Assembly: GCF_004143485.2 (NCBI RefSeq)
Contig: NZ_ML974140.1
Location: 1 to 41,644 of the forward strand
Direction: 5' to 3'
DNA: 41,644 nucleotides
Source: Halorussus amylolyticus
GTDB lineage: Archaea > Halobacteriota > Halobacteria > Halobacteriales > Haladaptataceae
Shown here: piece after piece, positions 17,128 through 23,932 of the stretch
How the letters are laid out: each line of letters starts with the position of its first letter
How positions within the stretch are numbered: the first letter of the stretch is position 1
Program-made: the position numbers and the translations under genes
Notes under the pieces: model-generated
Databases searched by the model: none
What the model was told of the DNA's origin: nothing
Seen by the model: only the letters and a program-made list of their open reading frames with translations

Positions 17128-17460
17128 TCACTCGTCGGCTACCGATTCGTTGGCGATTCGAATCCGGCCGTCGCTCCGGACGAGGACCCGGAGGCCACAC
17201 ACCCGAAACGTCACGCGGGCCAGACCCTCGTCGCTCGCGAACAGCGCGTCGAGCGCGTCGGCATCGACGCGCTCGCCGATGGGGACGACGGTGTTCGTCG
17301 GGTCGATGTCGGCGACTTCGGCGATTGAGTTGATAACCGTCTCGCTGACGGTCCGCGGACCGTCCGGGTCGTGACGCGCGCGATACACGCCCGCCGTTTC
17401 GCCCGGTTCGGTCAGTCCCGAATCGTCGTTCGCCTCGCCGCTTTGATAGCTCTTTGACAT
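17128..17460 (-). CDS. HalOD1 output-domain protein
   Basis: A 110-residue protein whose C-terminal 75 residues match the haloarchaeal output domain HalOD1: TVSETVINSIAEVADIDPTN, then ERVDADALDALFAS and a final beta-rich FRVCGLRVLVRSDGRIRI. HalOD1 is often fused to response-regulator receivers and other sensors; here it stands alone behind a short polar N-terminus. It is the first gene of a pair with the DUF7504-like gene and is transcribed away from the membrane peptide and CHAT region. AT-rich elements at 17476-17483 and 17496-17505 are candidate TATA boxes. Its partner is unknown. Confidence 0.82.
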   Translation of the reverse strand: MSKSYQSGEANDDSGLTEPGETAGVYRARHDPDGPRTVSETVINSIAEVADIDPTNTVVPIGERVDADALDALFASDEGLARVTFRVCGLRVLVRSDGRIRIANESVADE

Positions 17461-17475
17461 CTTCCCTTCCTCACG

Positions 17476-17505
17476 TAATATACACTCTCCATCAGTAATA
17501 AATTT
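17476..17505 (-). promoter_or_regulatory. Candidate promoter of the HalOD1 operon
   Basis: Two AT-rich candidates lie on the minus strand: GTATATTA at 17476-17483 (16-23 bases before the start) and AAATTTATTA at 17496-17505 (36-45 bases). The second would give a short leader that contains GAGGAAGGG before the ATG. Which one is used cannot be decided here. Confidence 0.4.
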
Positions 17506-17722
17506 GTGCCTAACTCAAGAGGTATGTTCGGAACCGCGAGGTTCCGGGGCGCGACTCGCGAGTCAAGCGTTTCGCCGACGCGTCCGTCTGAAATCGGTGT
17601 GTATCGGAATATAGCCCGCGCGTACCCGTCGGCAACCGGCGTTTGTTCCGGAGTAGGTGGCGTATATCGAAATGGGTCGGCACCGTCGTTCGCGTACGGC
17701 GGTCGGACCGCCGGATGCAACC

Positions 17723-17854
17723 ATGTCGGATACACTTCGCTCGAAACTCGCGGACGAACCGCGACTCGTCGGCGCTCTGTTCGCACTGCTCGCACTGCTC
17801 GCGAACGCGGGGGGAGCCGCCGCGGTCGGAATCATGGCGACTCACGGCCCCTAA
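17723..17854 (+). CDS. 43-residue membrane peptide (DUF7503-like)
   Basis: A very short protein: a polar N-terminus (MSDTLRSKLADEPRLVG), one transmembrane helix (ALFALLALLANAGGAAAVG) and a five-residue tail. It resembles the tiny haloarchaeal DUF7503 proteins, which I remember as neighbours of DUF7504/HalOD1 genes. The ATG at 17723 is chosen over an upstream one (17657) that would only add a basic stretch. Its last four bases overlap the end of the convergent CHAT gene (17851-17854). The helix ending in small residues could be a membrane anchor, a toxin-like peptide or a cleavable substrate; none of these is proven. Confidence 0.65.
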   Translation: MSDTLRSKLADEPRLVGALFALLALLANAGGAAAVGIMATHGP

Positions 17855-19944
17855 AGGCCGAGGTCGTCGGCGTTCCAGTACAGCTCGCCCTCTTTTTTGA
17901 CGGGGTAGCGGTGGCGGTCGAGGTACTCCCGAAGCCCATCGGCAGACAGCCGAAACGGGCCGAGCGGCCCGGGCGCGAGGTAGTGGTGGTCGTCGTCGTT
18001 TACCGTCGGCCGCGCGAGCGTCCCCATGCCGCCCTCTCGGGGCGGGTACGCGTAAATCGTGAGCGCGTGGTCGGTCGCGCCGTCCGTTTCGTTCGCGCCG
18101 TTCGCTTCGTCCGGGGTTCCCTCGACCCCACAGAGCATCGAGAGGCCGCCCTCCTCCTGGACGACCGCGGCGCGTCCGTCGCCGACGACGGTGTAGTGGC
18201 CGCCCACGATGCTCTCGCCGCGCGCGACTTCGAGGCTCGCTCTGAGCGGGAAGCCGAGGTTCAGCAGGCGGGCCATCGTCCGGCCCACCCGGAGCGCGCC
18301 GCTGTCGATGACGTCGCTGAGCGTGACCACGCCGCCGACGCTTCCGGCCTCCACGAGCGCCAGACCCTGGTCGTACGACCGGCAGGCGTTGAGCAGGAAC
18401 GCGCCCACGTCCACCGAGTCGAGCGTCGCGGCGTCGAGGAAGCCGTCGGCGCACTCGAATCCCGCGTCGTCCACGTGGCCGACGTAGTGGAGGAAATCGA
18501 CGCCCGACGCCAGCAGGTCCCGAAGGTCCGCTGTCGTCGTCTCCCGGTGAACCGTCACGTCGAACGGGAGGTCGTCGCGCGCGCCGTATGCCGCGCGCGC
18601 CGCGTCGTTCTCCGCACCCATTGCCGAGTCGTTGGTGACGACCGCGATGTCGATGTCGCCAGCGTCGGGCCTGCGCGAGAGCTTGTTTCGGAACGCGGTC
18701 GGGGTCGCCTTGGTCGCGCCGACCGGGACGCCGTCGCCGAACCACGCCACCTCGACTGCGTCTCTCGGCGGCGGTCGGACCAGACGCGGGCGGTCGGAAC
18801 CGGCGTCGGTGTCGCGGTCCGCCGAATCCTCCGTCCGCGTGCGCTCGCCGAGGAAGCCGTCGAGGACCGCCGACCGGAGTTCAGACGCGGAAACTGTCTC
18901 GCCGACCGCGGGCCGAACGACGGCGAGGTCGCCGACCACGAACGGGAGCGCCTCGATTCCGTCGGGGTCGGGCGAGACGTACGCCGCGAGGTTCCACCGG
19001 GGAAGCGCGTCGGCGACAGTCTCGAAATCGGCCGAGAGGTACGCTTCGAGTCGGTCGTCCAGCGACTGGTCGTAGAGCGCGGCGAACTCGAGGTCCACGA
19101 GCGACTCGACCGCCTCGCGCTCGTGGAGTTCGACCGGGTACAGTCCCTCGGTTCGGGTCACGCAATCGAGGAGGAACGACTGCTTGAGCGCGCGCTCGAC
19201 CCCCGTCTCGAAGTCGGGGTTTCGGAGTCCGAACTCGAAGCCGTCGGTCACGATTCGCGGGTCGTCGCCCGCGACGAGGTCCGCGCCGAGGTAGAACGCG
19301 AGCGGTGCGACCACCGCGGCCGCCCGGTGGGTCGGCGGCACGACGATTTCGACGCCGGTGTCGGGCGGGGACACCGCATCGGGAATCTCGAACGACTCGC
19401 CGACTTCGATGGTCGGCGGATGGCCCCGGAGCGTGGGGTACGACCGCTCGGGCGAGGTCGTCTTGAGCGCCGACCCGAGCGCCGACACCGCGCGGAGGGC
19501 GTCCTCGGGGTCTGAAGTGACCGTAATCGTCGCCGCGGGCCGCTGGTGGTACGACCGCGCGCCCACCAGCACCTCGCCCGCGTCGAACGAAAATTGCATC
19601 CGGTCGTCGCCCACCGTCGCGGCGAGCGCGCCCGCGCCCCGGAGGTAGCACTTCACCGGGGCGTTGATTTCGACCTCGTAGCCGTCGGCCGGGAGTTCGG
19701 CGTCGAATCCGGGGCCGAGGTCGGCGACCATCGACCCGTCCGCGCGCCGGACGTACGCGTCCACGACCCGCTCGACGGTTATCTCGGCCGCATCGACGGC
19801 GACCGCGGCGTCCACCGGAAATCGGAATCGGTCGGGGTCGACGAGTGCGGGTTCGATTGGCGAGTCGAAGTCGAGGCGGTAGCGCCGCCGCTCGATGGGG
19901 TCCGCGATTGCGAGACCGCGTCCGTCTGTGTCGAACGAAACCAC
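17851..19944 (-). CDS. CHAT-domain (caspase-like) protease
   Basis: A 697-residue protein, the largest in this region. Its C-terminal third (about 410-650) is a CHAT peptidase domain: GVDFLHYVGH places the catalytic His at 490, and GAFLLNACRSYDQG places the nucleophilic Cys at 521, the expected dyad of caspase-like CHAT proteases. It is followed by GSVGGVVTLSDVIDSGA. The N-terminal 400 residues form a beta-rich, probably ligand-sensing region with no family I can name. No signal peptide or membrane segment is seen, so it is cytosolic. The start is GTG with GGTGGAAGG just upstream. CHAT proteases in bacteria act in regulated cleavage and immunity; the target here is unknown. Confidence 0.85.
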   Translation of the reverse strand: MVSFDTDGRGLAIADPIERRRYRLDFDSPIEPALVDPDRFRFPVDAAVAVDAAEITVERVVDAYVRRADGSMVADLGPGFDAELPADGYEVEINAPVKCYLRGAGALAATVGDDRMQFSFDAGEVLVGARSYHQRPAATITVTSDPEDALRAVSALGSALKTTSPERSYPTLRGHPPTIEVGESFEIPDAVSPPDTGVEIVVPPTHRAAAVVAPLAFYLGADLVAGDDPRIVTDGFEFGLRNPDFETGVERALKQSFLLDCVTRTEGLYPVELHEREAVESLVDLEFAALYDQSLDDRLEAYLSADFETVADALPRWNLAAYVSPDPDGIEALPFVVGDLAVVRPAVGETVSASELRSAVLDGFLGERTRTEDSADRDTDAGSDRPRLVRPPPRDAVEVAWFGDGVPVGATKATPTAFRNKLSRRPDAGDIDIAVVTNDSAMGAENDAARAAYGARDDLPFDVTVHRETTTADLRDLLASGVDFLHYVGHVDDAGFECADGFLDAATLDSVDVGAFLLNACRSYDQGLALVEAGSVGGVVTLSDVIDSGALRVGRTMARLLNLGFPLRASLEVARGESIVGGHYTVVGDGRAAVVQEEGGLSMLCGVEGTPDEANGANETDGATDHALTIYAYPPREGGMGTLARPTVNDDDHHYLAPGPLGPFRLSADGLREYLDRHRYPVKKEGELYWNADDLGL

Positions 19945-20098
19945 CCTTCCACCTTCGAGACACCGCAGTAGTGCGATGCTTGTCTGAAGATGGTTCCGGA
20001 CTGGTAAAAAACTACCCGGTGGCCGGAGTTCGGCCGTGTAACGACGGATACGCTGGCGAAACGAACCGTTACTCCGTTCGGAATTCGGAACGAAAGGG

Positions 20099-20108
20099 CT
20101 ATTTTAAC
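20099..20108 (+). promoter_or_regulatory. TATA-like box of the cupredoxin gene
   Basis: CTATTTTAAC, 33-42 bases before the ATG at 20141, which would leave a leader of roughly ten bases. Confidence 0.5.
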
Positions 20109-20140
20109 CCCCTCGGGACGGTCTGTCTTCCGGGGGTTTC

Positions 20141-20746
20141 ATGACACGAAAGACATCCCGCCGCCGCTTTCTGAAAGCGACGGCGGCAGTTGGCGCAGCA
20201 GCGGGCCTGAACGTCGCGGTACTCGCACAGGACGGCGGGGACGAGAACACCATCCTGCTCGGCGGCCTGACCGAAGGCTGGCAACCGTACCGACTGCCGG
20301 GCGAGGACGCGGGCGAGGCCGACCAGAATCCCACGCTGACCCTCGAAGCAGGAGCGACCTACACGCTCGCGTGGAAGAACGTCGATGGTCAACCGCACAA
20401 CGTCGCGTTTCAGGACTCCGAGGGCGAGAATCTCCAAGTCCTCGAAGTCATCGAACTCGATTCGGAGGGGTTCGAGGAACTGAATCAGACCGACGCCGAC
20501 GGGACGGCGACACCCGAGAACGAGACCGACGGAAACGAGACCGACGGCGAGACGACCGTCGGCGGCGAGGACCTCGTGGACGTGACCGAGAACGTCAGCG
20601 AGGAGGGCGCGATTCAGGCGGTGCGATTCACCGCGACCGAGGAGATGACGACTTACATCTGCACCGTCCACCCGACCACGATGGTCGGCGACGTCGAAAT
20701 CGAGGGCGGCGACGGCGAAGACGGCGGCGAGAACGAGTCCGGATAG
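20141..20746 (+). CDS. TAT-exported blue-copper (plastocyanin-like) protein
   Basis: A 201-residue secreted cupredoxin. The twin-arginine signal has SRRRFLKATAAVGAAAG at 6-22. The four type-1 copper ligands can be placed: His86 (GQPHNVAF), then Cys174, His177 and Met181 (YICTVHPTTM). Between them is an acidic insertion (about 115-145) with the sequons NQT, NET and NET, likely surface-exposed and possibly N-glycosylated. It should carry electrons at the outer face of the membrane, like halocyanin, but lacks a lipobox. The acidic Gly/Glu/Asp tail is normal for haloarchaea. It converges with aroC, with 28 bases between the stops. Confidence 0.9.
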   Translation: MTRKTSRRRFLKATAAVGAAAGLNVAVLAQDGGDENTILLGGLTEGWQPYRLPGEDAGEADQNPTLTLEAGATYTLAWKNVDGQPHNVAFQDSEGENLQVLEVIELDSEGFEELNQTDADGTATPENETDGNETDGETTVGGEDLVDVTENVSEEGAIQAVRFTATEEMTTYICTVHPTTMVGDVEIEGGDGEDGGENESG

Positions 20747-20774
20747 CGACTCGCGCGACTACTCGCTTCGCGGA

Positions 20775-21926
20775 TTACTCGTTTCGCGGACTGCTCGGAT
20801 GGTAGTCGGTGTCGTACTCGCCGACCTGCCCGTCCGCGCGGTCGGGGTTGACCCGACCCGACAGGAGCATGAAATCCACGAGCGTGAGCGCCAGCATCGC
20901 CTCCACGACCGGGACCCCGCGGGGCGGAAGCACGGGGTCGTGGCGGCCGATGACCTTCTCCTCTTTCTCCTCGCCGGTCTCCCAGTCCACCGTGGTCTGG
21001 GTCTTCGGAATCGAGGTGGGCGCGTGGAGCGTGACCTCGCCGTAAATCGGCTCGCCCGTAGTGATGCCGCCCTGAAGCCCGCCGTGGTCATTTTCGGTGG
21101 GAACTGGGTCGCCATCCGAATCGAACTCCCACTCGTCGTTTCGGTCCTTGCCGGTGTACTCGCGCGCTTCGCGGCCGAGTCCGAACTCGAACGCGGTCGA
21201 GGCGGGCACGCTCATCATGGCCTGGCCGAGGCGCGATTCGACGCCGTCGAATCGCGGCGCACCCAAGCCACGCGGGACCCCGCGGGCCTCGAAGTAGATG
21301 GACCCGCCGATGGAGTCGCCCTCCTGTTGGTACTCGTCGATTCGCTCGCGCATCTGCTCGGCGGTCTCGGGGTGGGCACACCGGACTTCGTTCTCCTCGC
21401 TGTGTTCGAGCATCTCCTCGAACGAGACCTCGGGCGCTTCGATGTCGCCGATTTGGTTGACGTGCGCCTTGAGTTCGATTCCCTCGCGCGCGAGAATCTT
21501 CTTGGCGATGGCTCCCGCCGCGACCCAGTTCACGGTCTCGCGCGCCGACGACCGCCCGCCGCCGCCCCAGTTGCGCGTACCGAACTTCGCCGAGTAGGTG
21601 AAGTCGCCGTGGGACGGACGGGGCGCGGTGATAAACGGCTCGTACTTCTCCGAGCGAGCGTCCTTGTTCTCGATGACCATCCCGATGGGCGTTCCCGTGG
21701 TATAGCCGTCCTGTACGCCGGACTTGATGGATACTGCGTCTGGTTCGCCCCGACTCGTGGTTATCATCGACTGGCCGGGCTTTCGTCGGTCCAAATCGGC
21801 CTGTACGTCCTCCTCGGAGAGTTCGAGACCCGCCGGGCATCCGGACACCGTGACGCCCATCGCCTCGCCGTGGCTCTCGCCGAACGTGGCGATTTGGAAC
21901 AGGCGTCCGAAGCTGTTTCCGTTCAT
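20775..21926 (-). CDS. aroC: Chorismate synthase
   Basis: A 383-residue enzyme that converts 5-enolpyruvylshikimate 3-phosphate to chorismate, the last step of the shikimate pathway, using reduced FMN. Signatures are GESHG at 16-20, RPSHGDFTYSAKFG near 107 and GGGRSSARET near 127, plus DPVLPPRGVPVVEAM near the C-terminus. The length is close to the usual one. The ATG at 21926 begins MNGNSFGRLFQIATFGESHG, which matches the family N-terminus, and a TATA-like box lies 25 bases upstream. Shikimate kinase and chorismate mutase are encoded 8 kb away. Confidence 0.97.
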   Translation of the reverse strand: MNGNSFGRLFQIATFGESHGEAMGVTVSGCPAGLELSEEDVQADLDRRKPGQSMITTSRGEPDAVSIKSGVQDGYTTGTPIGMVIENKDARSEKYEPFITAPRPSHGDFTYSAKFGTRNWGGGGRSSARETVNWVAAGAIAKKILAREGIELKAHVNQIGDIEAPEVSFEEMLEHSEENEVRCAHPETAEQMRERIDEYQQEGDSIGGSIYFEARGVPRGLGAPRFDGVESRLGQAMMSVPASTAFEFGLGREAREYTGKDRNDEWEFDSDGDPVPTENDHGGLQGGITTGEPIYGEVTLHAPTSIPKTQTTVDWETGEEKEEKVIGRHDPVLPPRGVPVVEAMLALTLVDFMLLSGRVNPDRADGQVGEYDTDYHPSSPRNE

Positions 21927-21950
21927 TATCCGTGGTTGGGCGGTCCGGAC

Positions 21951-21958
21951 ATATAGTG
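21951..21958 (-). promoter_or_regulatory. TATA-like box of aroC
   Basis: Minus strand reads CACTATAT, 25-32 bases before the aroC ATG, the position of a leaderless archaeal promoter. Confidence 0.6.
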
Positions 21959-22100
21959 TTTGCAAAAGCCGCAAGGTTGGGTGAGGGATGGATGGAGAAT
22001 CACAGTTGTTCGAGATGGCTGAGAATATACGACTAAGCAGTTCTGGAAAGCCTCCATCGACGCCTCGCACAACGGCGTCGAAGCTAAGAGCACCAAGCAG
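21959..22100. other. Non-coding upstream part of the aroC-purM spacer with partial element end
   Basis: No gene is supported here. A diverged copy of the element's left end reads AAGCAGTTCTGGAAAGCC at 22035-22052, and the same words recur as AAGCAGTTTCAGAAAGCC at 22095-22112 where the full element begins. Between them is an 8-bp hairpin (TCGACGCC at 22057-22064 against GGCGTCGA at 22074-22081). Confidence 0.6.
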
Positions 22101-22236
22101 TTTCAGAAAGCCCCCGCCCGGTCACGGTCGCTCCAGCGGATATTCGCGGCTCTCCGCACAGCCCGCCGCGAATAGGGCCGCCGGAACCGACCACACCCAT
22201 TCGGGCGCGACCGGGCGGCCCCTTTCAGTCCCACCC
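22101..22236. repeat. Structured repeat element, copy A
   Basis: A 136-bp element that recurs at 39408-39599. It starts TTTCAGAAAGCCC and ends CCCCTTTCAGTCCCACCC. GAAAG (22106-22110) pairs with CTTTC (22222-22226), then after a 4x4 internal loop CGCCCGGTC (22115-22123) pairs with GACCGGGCG (22209-22217). Inside, TATTCGCGGC (22141-22150) pairs with GCCGCGAATA (22165-22174) around a 14-base loop. The outer stem differs in sequence from copy B but stays paired, as in a structured RNA or a palindromic mobile element. The transcribed strand is unknown. Confidence 0.8.
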
Positions 22237-22455
22237 CACCCCGCACCGCAACCGCGACAGCCACACGCCTCCCCAACCGATTCGCTCACTCGCTCCCTTC
22301 GGTCGCGCGCTCACTCATCCCTCGCGCGCATGGGCGTGACGCCAAACCACGGCGTCACGCCAGCGCGCGCCGGGAAGATTGATTCACTCCTCGCCTGAGA
22401 CTTTATAACCAAAGCCGGGACCAACTCCCCTCGTGCCCACCCGAACCCCGAAAAC
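22237..22455. other. Spacer downstream of purM with long hairpin
   Basis: A CT-rich stretch (about 22237-22320) without a credible gene, followed by a strong hairpin: GGCGTGACGCC at 22333-22343 against GGCGTCACGCC at 22351-22361, with six further outer base pairs (22324-22329 with 22365-22370). It lies 86 bases beyond the purM stop on the purM strand and could be a terminator or a processing site. Confidence 0.55.
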
Positions 22456-23436
22456 TCAGTCAGCCAGCGTCAGTCCGCGAATCGCCACCTCGTCGCCCTC
22501 GCCGACCTTGCCGATGATTCGCCCGTCCGTCTCGTCTGCCAGCGATTCCGCGTCGGCCTCCGGAAGCGCGACCACGAAGCCCGTGCCCATGTTGAACGTC
22601 CGGTGCATCTCCTCGTCGCTCACGCTCCCCTCGTGCTGGACGAACTCGAAGACCGGCTGAGCCTCGAACGGGTCGGCGATTTCGTACCGGTTCGCGCCCA
22701 TCCGCGAGAGGTTCGTCCACCCGCCGCCCGTGACGTGGGCCGCGGCGTGGACCTCGCGCTCGCGAAGCGCGGGGAGGAGGTACGTGTAGATTCGCGTGGG
22801 TTCGAGCAGGACTTCGCCCACCGTCCGACCTTCGCCCGAGTCGAGCGGGAAGGGGTCGTCGTAGTCGTGATTCCGAGTCGCGGCCTCTCGCGCGAGGGTG
22901 AGACCGTTCGAGTGGATACCGCTCGACTCGAATCCGACGAGTACGTCGCCGACTTCGGCCTCGCCGGGGAAGATGGCGTCCTTCGGGGCGAGTCCCGCGC
23001 AGGCACCCGCGAGGTCGAGACCCCGAATCACGTCGGGCATCACCGCGGTCTCGCCGCCGACGAGCGCGATGCCCGCCTCCTCAGCGCCTTGCGAGAGGCC
23101 CTCGCCGACCTGCTCGGAGAACGTCTCGGTGGGTTCGTCCACTGCGAGGTAGTCCACGAACGCGACCGGTTCGACCCCGCTCGCGACGAGGTCGTTGACG
23201 TTCATCGCGATGCAGTCGATGCCGACCGTCGAGTAGTCGGAGAGTGCTTCGGCCACGAGCAGTTTCGTGCCCACGCCGTCGGTCGCCAAGGCGAGGTAGC
23301 GGTCGCCGATGTCGAGCAGTCCCGCGAACTCGGTCTCGTCGATGTCGCCCACCGCCCCGACCAGCGCGGCGGTCGCGGCCTCGCTGGCCTCGATGTCCAC
23401 CCCGGCGTCGGCGTAGGTGAGTTCGTCGTCGCTCAT
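22456..23436 (-). CDS. purM: Phosphoribosylformylglycinamidine cyclo-ligase (AIR synthetase)
   Basis: A 326-residue enzyme of purine biosynthesis that closes the imidazole ring of FGAM with ATP to give AIR. Conserved segments are YADAGVDIE at 8-16, ATDGVGTK at 51-58, CIAMNVNDLVASGVEP at 75-90, GGETAVMPD near 152 and FESSGIHSNG near 190, followed by HVTGGGWTNLSRM. It is cytosolic and acts as a dimer in the family. A TATA-like box lies at 23459-23467. No other purine gene is in the window. Confidence 0.97.
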   Translation of the reverse strand: MSDDELTYADAGVDIEASEAATAALVGAVGDIDETEFAGLLDIGDRYLALATDGVGTKLLVAEALSDYSTVGIDCIAMNVNDLVASGVEPVAFVDYLAVDEPTETFSEQVGEGLSQGAEEAGIALVGGETAVMPDVIRGLDLAGACAGLAPKDAIFPGEAEVGDVLVGFESSGIHSNGLTLAREAATRNHDYDDPFPLDSGEGRTVGEVLLEPTRIYTYLLPALREREVHAAAHVTGGGWTNLSRMGANRYEIADPFEAQPVFEFVQHEGSVSDEEMHRTFNMGTGFVVALPEADAESLADETDGRIIGKVGEGDEVAIRGLTLAD

Positions 23437-23458
23437 GTGAGAAGGCGCGCGCGCGGCG

Positions 23459-23467
23459 AGTAAAGTT
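23459..23467 (-). promoter_or_regulatory. TATA-like box of purM
   Basis: Minus strand reads AACTTTACT, 23-31 bases before the purM ATG, as in a leaderless promoter. Confidence 0.5.
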
Positions 23468-23546
23468 CCGTCGTTTGCGGGCGCGACCCGCCTCGTGTCA
23501 GCGCGCGCCCACAGCGCACTTGCCTCGTCGGGTCGCCACTCGCCTC

Positions 23547-23786
23547 ATGGACGAAACCCTGACCCAAGACGACGAAGGTAAGCGAGTCGTCGGTTCCGAG
23601 GGCGAGATGCTCGGAACGGTGGACAAAGTGGACCACGGCATCGCCCACGTCGAACCCGACGCGGGCGACTACAAGAGCGTGAAGCGGTATCTGAACTGGG
23701 AGGACTCGGCGGACGACTACACCTTTCAGGAGAGCGCAATCGAGCGGCGGACCGGCGACGAAATCGTCCTGCGCGCCGAGGAGTGA
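23547..23786 (+). CDS. Small PRC-barrel-like protein
   Basis: A 79-residue acidic protein that opens MDETLTQDDEGKRVVGSEGE. The pattern VVGSEGEMLGTVDKVDHG followed by AHVEPDAG resembles the first strands of a PRC-barrel, a fold that binds partners such as ribosome-maturation or division proteins. The length fits single-domain haloarchaeal members. The ATG at 23547 is chosen because upstream in-frame residues are basic and Pro-rich and look non-coding. Its function is unknown. Confidence 0.75.
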   Translation: MDETLTQDDEGKRVVGSEGEMLGTVDKVDHGIAHVEPDAGDYKSVKRYLNWEDSADDYTFQESAIERRTGDEIVLRAEE

Positions 23787-23932
23787 ACGCGCGAGCGTTC
23801 GCGACTCACGACGAAGTCGAGACCGGACGACGTGACTCCGATTCGAGACCCGAAATTCCGCTTTCACAAACATATTGAGTGCCGACGCCCGACTCGGAGT
23901 ATGAGACGCCAGCGCGTGGTGAGCGACGGATA

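Noticed and set aside
17506-19515. 669-codon open frame on the plus strand opposite the CHAT gene
   Set aside because: It is an Arg/Val-rich shadow of the acidic minus-strand protein, typical of GC-rich DNA.
21988-22398. Plus-strand open frame across the aroC-purM spacer
   Set aside because: It is made of the repeat element and CT-rich DNA, with no conserved protein features.
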